From the NCBI RefSeq assembly GCF_000720455.1, contig NZ_JOAK01000016.1, positions 124,001-188,000 of the forward strand: a DNA stretch of 64,000 bases, written 5' to 3'. Within the stretch, counting starts at the first letter, position 1; every line of letters starts with the position of its first letter. The DNA is from Streptomyces virginiae. GTDB taxonomy: Bacteria; Actinomycetota; Actinomycetes; Streptomycetales; Streptomycetaceae. A model generated the notes under the pieces. It worked only from the letters and a program-made list of their open reading frames with translations, was not told where the DNA came from and did not search any database. This document shows, one piece after another, positions 60,910 to 64,000 of this stretch. Position numbers and translations under genes: made by a program.

Positions 60910-62274
60910 TCAGGGTGTCGCCGAGCGGGCGTCCCGGGCGTCGCCGAAGTCCCACAGGCAGACCACGGAACGGTCACCGCCGGTGGACCGGACCGGGACG
61001 TTCACCTCGGACAGGAACGAGGTCAGGTACGGCTGCCGGCCCGCCCACCGGGCCGCGAACCACGGGCCTACGTCGTCGCGCAGCAGCAGCTCGGCCATCG
61101 GCGGGCTGCACACCGCGAGCACGTCGCCGGGCAGCGTCGTCAGCCGCCCCCAGCCGACCCGCCCGGCATCGGCGGGCAGCCGCCCGGTGCGGCCGCCAGC
61201 CGAATCCCCCGGCGTGAACTCCGCGCTCCACACCCCGTCCCGCAGCCGCAGCAGCGCGCCGTCACCGACACCGAAGGCCAGGTGCTCGCGTTCCCGGCCG
61301 TCGCCCAGCCGGGTCAGCAGCCCGGTCAGCGACACCTCGATCGCCGCGTCGTCGGCCTCGCCGCCCGGGCCCTCGCCCCGGGTCACCAGCCGCATCGAAT
61401 GGGCGACGCCCTGCAGCGCCGTACGCAGCAGCGCGCCGAGGGCGCCGTCGTCGCCGTCCGGCCCGTACAGCTCACGCCCCAGCCCCTCCCCGTACCGGCC
61501 GACCTGCGTGGCCAGGCTCCGGCAGGCGCGGTCCGCCGCCGACTGCGACCAGCGGCCGCGCGGGGTTCCCGCCGCCACCGCGCTGAGCAAGGTCGGCGCC
61601 GGGATCTCCTCGGCGAAGCGCAGGAGCACCGCGTCGCGCCGGTGCTCGCCGTCGTGCCGCGCGCGGTCGCCGCGCGCCGAAGCCGCCCGCACCACCACCG
61701 GCCCGAGGTCGGCGCCGTCCACGCTGCTGTCGGAGGTCGTGTCGCGGCCCAGCGGCAACTGCCGGGGGATCGCGGGGGAGACGGGCTCGGGGCCCAGCGG
61801 GCCCTCGGCGCGGGCCTCGGCGTCCGCCAGGCGCCGCTCCAGCTCGTGGATCCGGGCCAGGGCCTGGCTCTGGGTGTCGTCGCGTTCCCGGGAACGCCGT
61901 CGCACCTCCTCCTCCAGCTCCCGCAGCCGGGCGAGGAGGTCCTCCCGTTCCCTGCGCAGCGCGCCGGTCTCCTCCGCCGCGGCCTCCGCGTCGGCCGCCT
62001 GGACCTGCGACTGCGCGAGCAGGCCGCGGACCCGGCCGAGTTCGAGATCGCGTCCCTGCATCAGGCCGGTCGCGTGGTCCGCGGCCCGGCGGGCCTGATC
62101 CAGCTCCAGGCGGGTGCTCTCCAGGTCGCGCAGGGTCTGGGGCGAGTCCCTCACCCTGGTGGCCGGTGCCTGCGGCAGCGGCCTGCGGCGCCGGGCGGTC
62201 AGCTGCGCCGTGAGCGCGACGTTCGCGACGACGGACAGCACCAGCAGGACGATCAGCCAGGTCGTGGTGGTCAT
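60910..62274 (-). CDS. Membrane-anchored coiled-coil protein with a PP2C-like domain
   Basis: A 454-aa protein. One N-terminal membrane helix (WLIVLLVLSVVANVALTAQL), a long coiled coil (about 40-165; rich in Leu, Glu, Arg), a linker, then a C-terminal domain (about 190-445) that looks like a divergent PP2C phosphatase: ASARGDRARHDGEHRRDAV, FGVGDGALLRLRDG and LTTLPGDVLAVCSPPMAELL, with STGGDRSVVCLWD near the end. Some metal-binding aspartates may be lost, so activity is uncertain. It overlaps the next gene upstream (ATGA at 62271-62274), placing it third in a visible operon. Confidence 0.68.
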   Translation of the reverse strand: MTTTTWLIVLLVLSVVANVALTAQLTARRRRPLPQAPATRVRDSPQTLRDLESTRLELDQARRAADHATGLMQGRDLELGRVRGLLAQSQVQAADAEAAAEETGALRREREDLLARLRELEEEVRRRSRERDDTQSQALARIHELERRLADAEARAEGPLGPEPVSPAIPRQLPLGRDTTSDSSVDGADLGPVVVRAASARGDRARHDGEHRRDAVLLRFAEEIPAPTLLSAVAAGTPRGRWSQSAADRACRSLATQVGRYGEGLGRELYGPDGDDGALGALLRTALQGVAHSMRLVTRGEGPGGEADDAAIEVSLTGLLTRLGDGREREHLAFGVGDGALLRLRDGVWSAEFTPGDSAGGRTGRLPADAGRVGWGRLTTLPGDVLAVCSPPMAELLLRDDVGPWFAARWAGRQPYLTSFLSEVNVPVRSTGGDRSVVCLWDFGDARDARSATP

Positions 62275-63746
62275 GGCGAAGAAGCTCCCCGAGAGTCGAA
62301 CGGATCCTGGGAATCGGTGCCGGTGCCGGTGCCGGTGCCGGTGCCGGTGCCGGCGGCGGCGGCGGTGGCGGTGGTGGCGGCATCGGCGTCCGTGCCGGTG
62401 CCGGAGGCCGGTGCGCCAGGCGGACCGAAATGTCGCACGGCCCGCTCCGCCAGCGGCCCCGCGGCGAACGCCTCCAGCTCGTCCCACAGCCGCTCGGAGT
62501 CGTTCTCCCGGCCCCGGGCCGGCCGCGCGCCCGCCGGACGGCGGTGGTCGAGCCGTACGCCGTACAGCGCCGCACGGAAGCGACGCCGCGTCAGCTCCCC
62601 TCCGGTCCGGGCCACCCGGTCCAGCGCGGGCCGCAGCACCGCCCCGCACAACTGCGGCATCCCCGACATCGCCCAGTCCGCCCGGGCCTGCTCCACCGCC
62701 GTGGCGGGCCGGCCCTGCGGGCTGCGCAGGATCCGCAGGGCGCGCTCGGCCTCGGCGACCGCCACGGCGTGCACGGCCACGTCCCGCGCCGCGGCCCCCA
62801 CCGTCTGAGGCGTCCGGCCGCGCAGCCAGCCGCCCAGCGCGGCCGCCGCACCGGGGCCGCGCCGCCCGCCGGTGGTCGCGACGAGCACCACCTCCGCCCG
62901 GTCCCCGCCCGGCCGGCCCCGCTCCAGCAGGGTCCGGAACAGGGCGGGCAACGGCTCCTCACCCGCGAGCGCGGTGTGCGGGGCGGCCGCCAGCACCAGG
63001 TGCGCGGCGTCCAGCACCTCGGCCAGATGCGCCGACGGCCCGCCGCCGGGTGGCACGGGCAGGTCGGTCACCTCGATGCGCGGGAGCCCGCGGCCGTCGC
63101 CCCCGTCGCCCGTGGCCGGCCAGGGCAGCGGATCGCCGTGGAAGAGGAACGGGTGGCGCACCGGCACGTCCAGCACCGTGCCGGCCGGTCCGGGAGCCGG
63201 CCCGGCGCCCGCGGCCGTGACGTCCTGGATCCGCCGCCAGGCCCGTTCCACCGCCTCCTGGCCCACGTACCGCGGCCGGAAGAACGTCCGCCGCCGCTGC
63301 GCCGCCCGCACGCGCAGCCAGGCCGCCGTGCCGTGCCGGGCCAGCGGGCCCCGGTCGAGGTGCTCCGGCCGTGCCAGCAGTGCCCTCGCCAGCCGGTTCA
63401 GCCCCCGTACCTGTGCGTCGCCGAGCCGCAGCAGCGGCAGGTCGGCGGGCTCGTGGACGTAGGTGAGCGGTACGAGGTCACCCGCGCCGGGCGGCCCCGG
63501 CGGGCGGACCCCGGTCAGGAGCGGTACCAGCCGGTGCGCGGTGCCGGCGGAGCCGGTGTCGGCGCGCAGCACGGCCACCCGCACCGTGACCGGCGTCCGC
63601 CCGGTGCCGTCGTACACGTCCGCGAGGTCGGCCACGAGCTGCGGCGAGAGCCCGTTGGACCGGCCCGTCGCGGACGCGCCGAGCAGTTCGCCGACCTGCC
63701 GTGCCCGGCGGTCGGCGCCGGAACGCGTCGTTCCGTCGGCGTTCAC
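62271..63746 (-). CDS. Unrecognised 491-aa protein
   Basis: Start GTG 63746 (GTGA overlap with the upstream stop), 491 aa. No family is recognised with confidence. Visible traits: an Arg-rich N-terminal half with WRRIQDVTAAG, a central stretch DVPVRHPFLFHGDPLPW, a beta-alpha-like core (AHLVLAAAPHTAL; AEVVLVATTGG), and a C-terminal low-complexity tail with six Gly-Thr pairs. No signal peptide or membrane segment. Being coupled to the PP2C-like gene and to the partial gene upstream, it probably works with them. Confidence 0.6.
   Translation of the reverse strand: MNADGTTRSGADRRARQVGELLGASATGRSNGLSPQLVADLADVYDGTGRTPVTVRVAVLRADTGSAGTAHRLVPLLTGVRPPGPPGAGDLVPLTYVHEPADLPLLRLGDAQVRGLNRLARALLARPEHLDRGPLARHGTAAWLRVRAAQRRRTFFRPRYVGQEAVERAWRRIQDVTAAGAGPAPGPAGTVLDVPVRHPFLFHGDPLPWPATGDGGDGRGLPRIEVTDLPVPPGGGPSAHLAEVLDAAHLVLAAAPHTALAGEEPLPALFRTLLERGRPGGDRAEVVLVATTGGRRGPGAAAALGGWLRGRTPQTVGAAARDVAVHAVAVAEAERALRILRSPQGRPATAVEQARADWAMSGMPQLCGAVLRPALDRVARTGGELTRRRFRAALYGVRLDHRRPAGARPARGRENDSERLWDELEAFAAGPLAERAVRHFGPPGAPASGTGTDADAATTATAAAAGTGTGTGTGTGTDSQDPFDSRGASSP
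62315..62350. repeat. Hexanucleotide repeat CGGTGC x6
   Basis: Six perfect tandem units encode six Gly-Thr pairs close to the C-terminus of the 491-aa protein. Gain or loss of units changes only tail length. Confidence 0.9.
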
Positions 63747-64000
63747 GGGGAGGCCTGCGGTCCGTACTGCGGCTGCGGACGCATGACGATCCGGCCCTTG
63801 CGTTCGTTCCCGGCGGAGCCGCCCTTGCGCTGCAGCGGGGTCCACAGCACCCACTGCACCAACGGCTCCCCGCTCTGGCCCGGCACGGAGTTCTTCACGG
63901 TGTAGGCGTCGATGTCGTACATGGTCCACCGTGAGTAGGCCTTGGGCACGAGTCGGTACCCGGCGCTCTCGGCCAGCGGCGCGAGGACCTCCGAGACGCC
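63743..64000 (-). CDS. Partial gene at right edge, unrecognised
   Basis: Only the last 85 residues are in the window, ending at TGA 63743-63745. Visible sequence includes EVLAPLAESAGYRLVPKAYS, RWTMYDIDAYTVKNSVPGQS and a basic, Gln/Pro-rich tail. Family not recognised. It is the upstream member of the same operon as the 491-aa and PP2C-like proteins. Confidence 0.6.
   Translation of the reverse strand, partial: GVSEVLAPLAESAGYRLVPKAYSRWTMYDIDAYTVKNSVPGQSGEPLVQWVLWTPLQRKGGSAGNERKGRIVMRPQPQYGPQASP

Noticed and set aside
62271..63746. Possible GTPase or vWA partner of the PP2C-like protein
   Set aside because: No Walker A, NKxD or DxSxS-type motif could be located, so the protein is left unnamed.

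Overview
The window is very GC-rich DNA with strongly G/C-biased third codon positions, many GTG and TTG starts, and families typical of Streptomyces: an AfsR-like SARP regulator, PAS/GAF/SpoIIE phosphatases, a matB-like polysaccharide synthase, a SAV_2336-type protein and an NHLM-type bacteriocin exporter. It is best read as chromosomal DNA of a Streptomyces or close relative. I saw no tRNA, rRNA, CRISPR array, insertion sequence or phage gene, and no in-frame TTA codon in the genes I read.

Positions 1-13385 (all minus strand) are the upstream part of a nonribosomal peptide operon that continues past the left edge. In transcription order it encodes a 67-aa exported or membrane-anchored peptide, a 104-aa unknown protein, an MbtH-like protein, a dimethylargininase-type hydrolase, a SyrP/TauD-type oxygenase, an A-PCP NRPS, a type II thioesterase, the three enzymes that turn 4-hydroxyphenylpyruvate into 4-hydroxyphenylglycine (hmaS, hmo, hpgT), a free-standing A domain, a PCP-epimerization protein, and a protein starting with a condensation domain. 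Most junctions overlap by 4-8 nt, so translation is probably coupled. A divergent LuxR-type regulator (13626-14603) and an AfsR-like SARP (14805-18188) flank it and are the likely regulators. The product should contain 4-hydroxyphenylglycine and at least one D-residue.

Positions 18172-31057 are a mixed block: a small membrane peptide, an OsmC-like peroxidase, a decayed Rpf/FG-GAP secreted protein, a MASE1 membrane protein, two divergent SpoIIE-type phosphatases separated by a tandem 22-nt repeat, an odd SDR-like protein with a zinc-ribbon, and a convergent CopC-CopD / YcnI copper pair. Positions 31240-33019 hold an RpiR regulator and a divergent EamA transporter that share a clear palindromic operator.

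Positions 33048-39731 are an envelope and exopolysaccharide region: a GH16-like lipoprotein, a membrane protein, a deacetylase-glycosyltransferase fusion (matB-like), an acyltransferase, a cell-wall amidase and a DM13 protein. Positions 39897-44402 hold an SDR, a WYL regulator, a broken WYL paralogue, a 5'-nucleotidase and small unknown proteins.

Positions 44399-51837 (minus strand) form a compact four-gene operon: alpha/beta hydrolase, caspase-like protein, MoxR-type AAA+ ATPase, and a 1107-aa SAV_2336-like protein with a vWA-like region and a second caspase-like region. It matches the vWA-MoxR-associated (VMAP) class of predicted conflict systems and is the most interesting system here. Positions 52064-58384 hold a second compact system: a cysteine-free double-glycine precursor peptide, an HlyD-family protein, a C39-peptidase ABC transporter and an NHLM-type ABC transporter, with no modifying enzyme in the window. 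The window ends with recQ behind a strong terminator and a partly visible operon with a PP2C-like coiled-coil protein.
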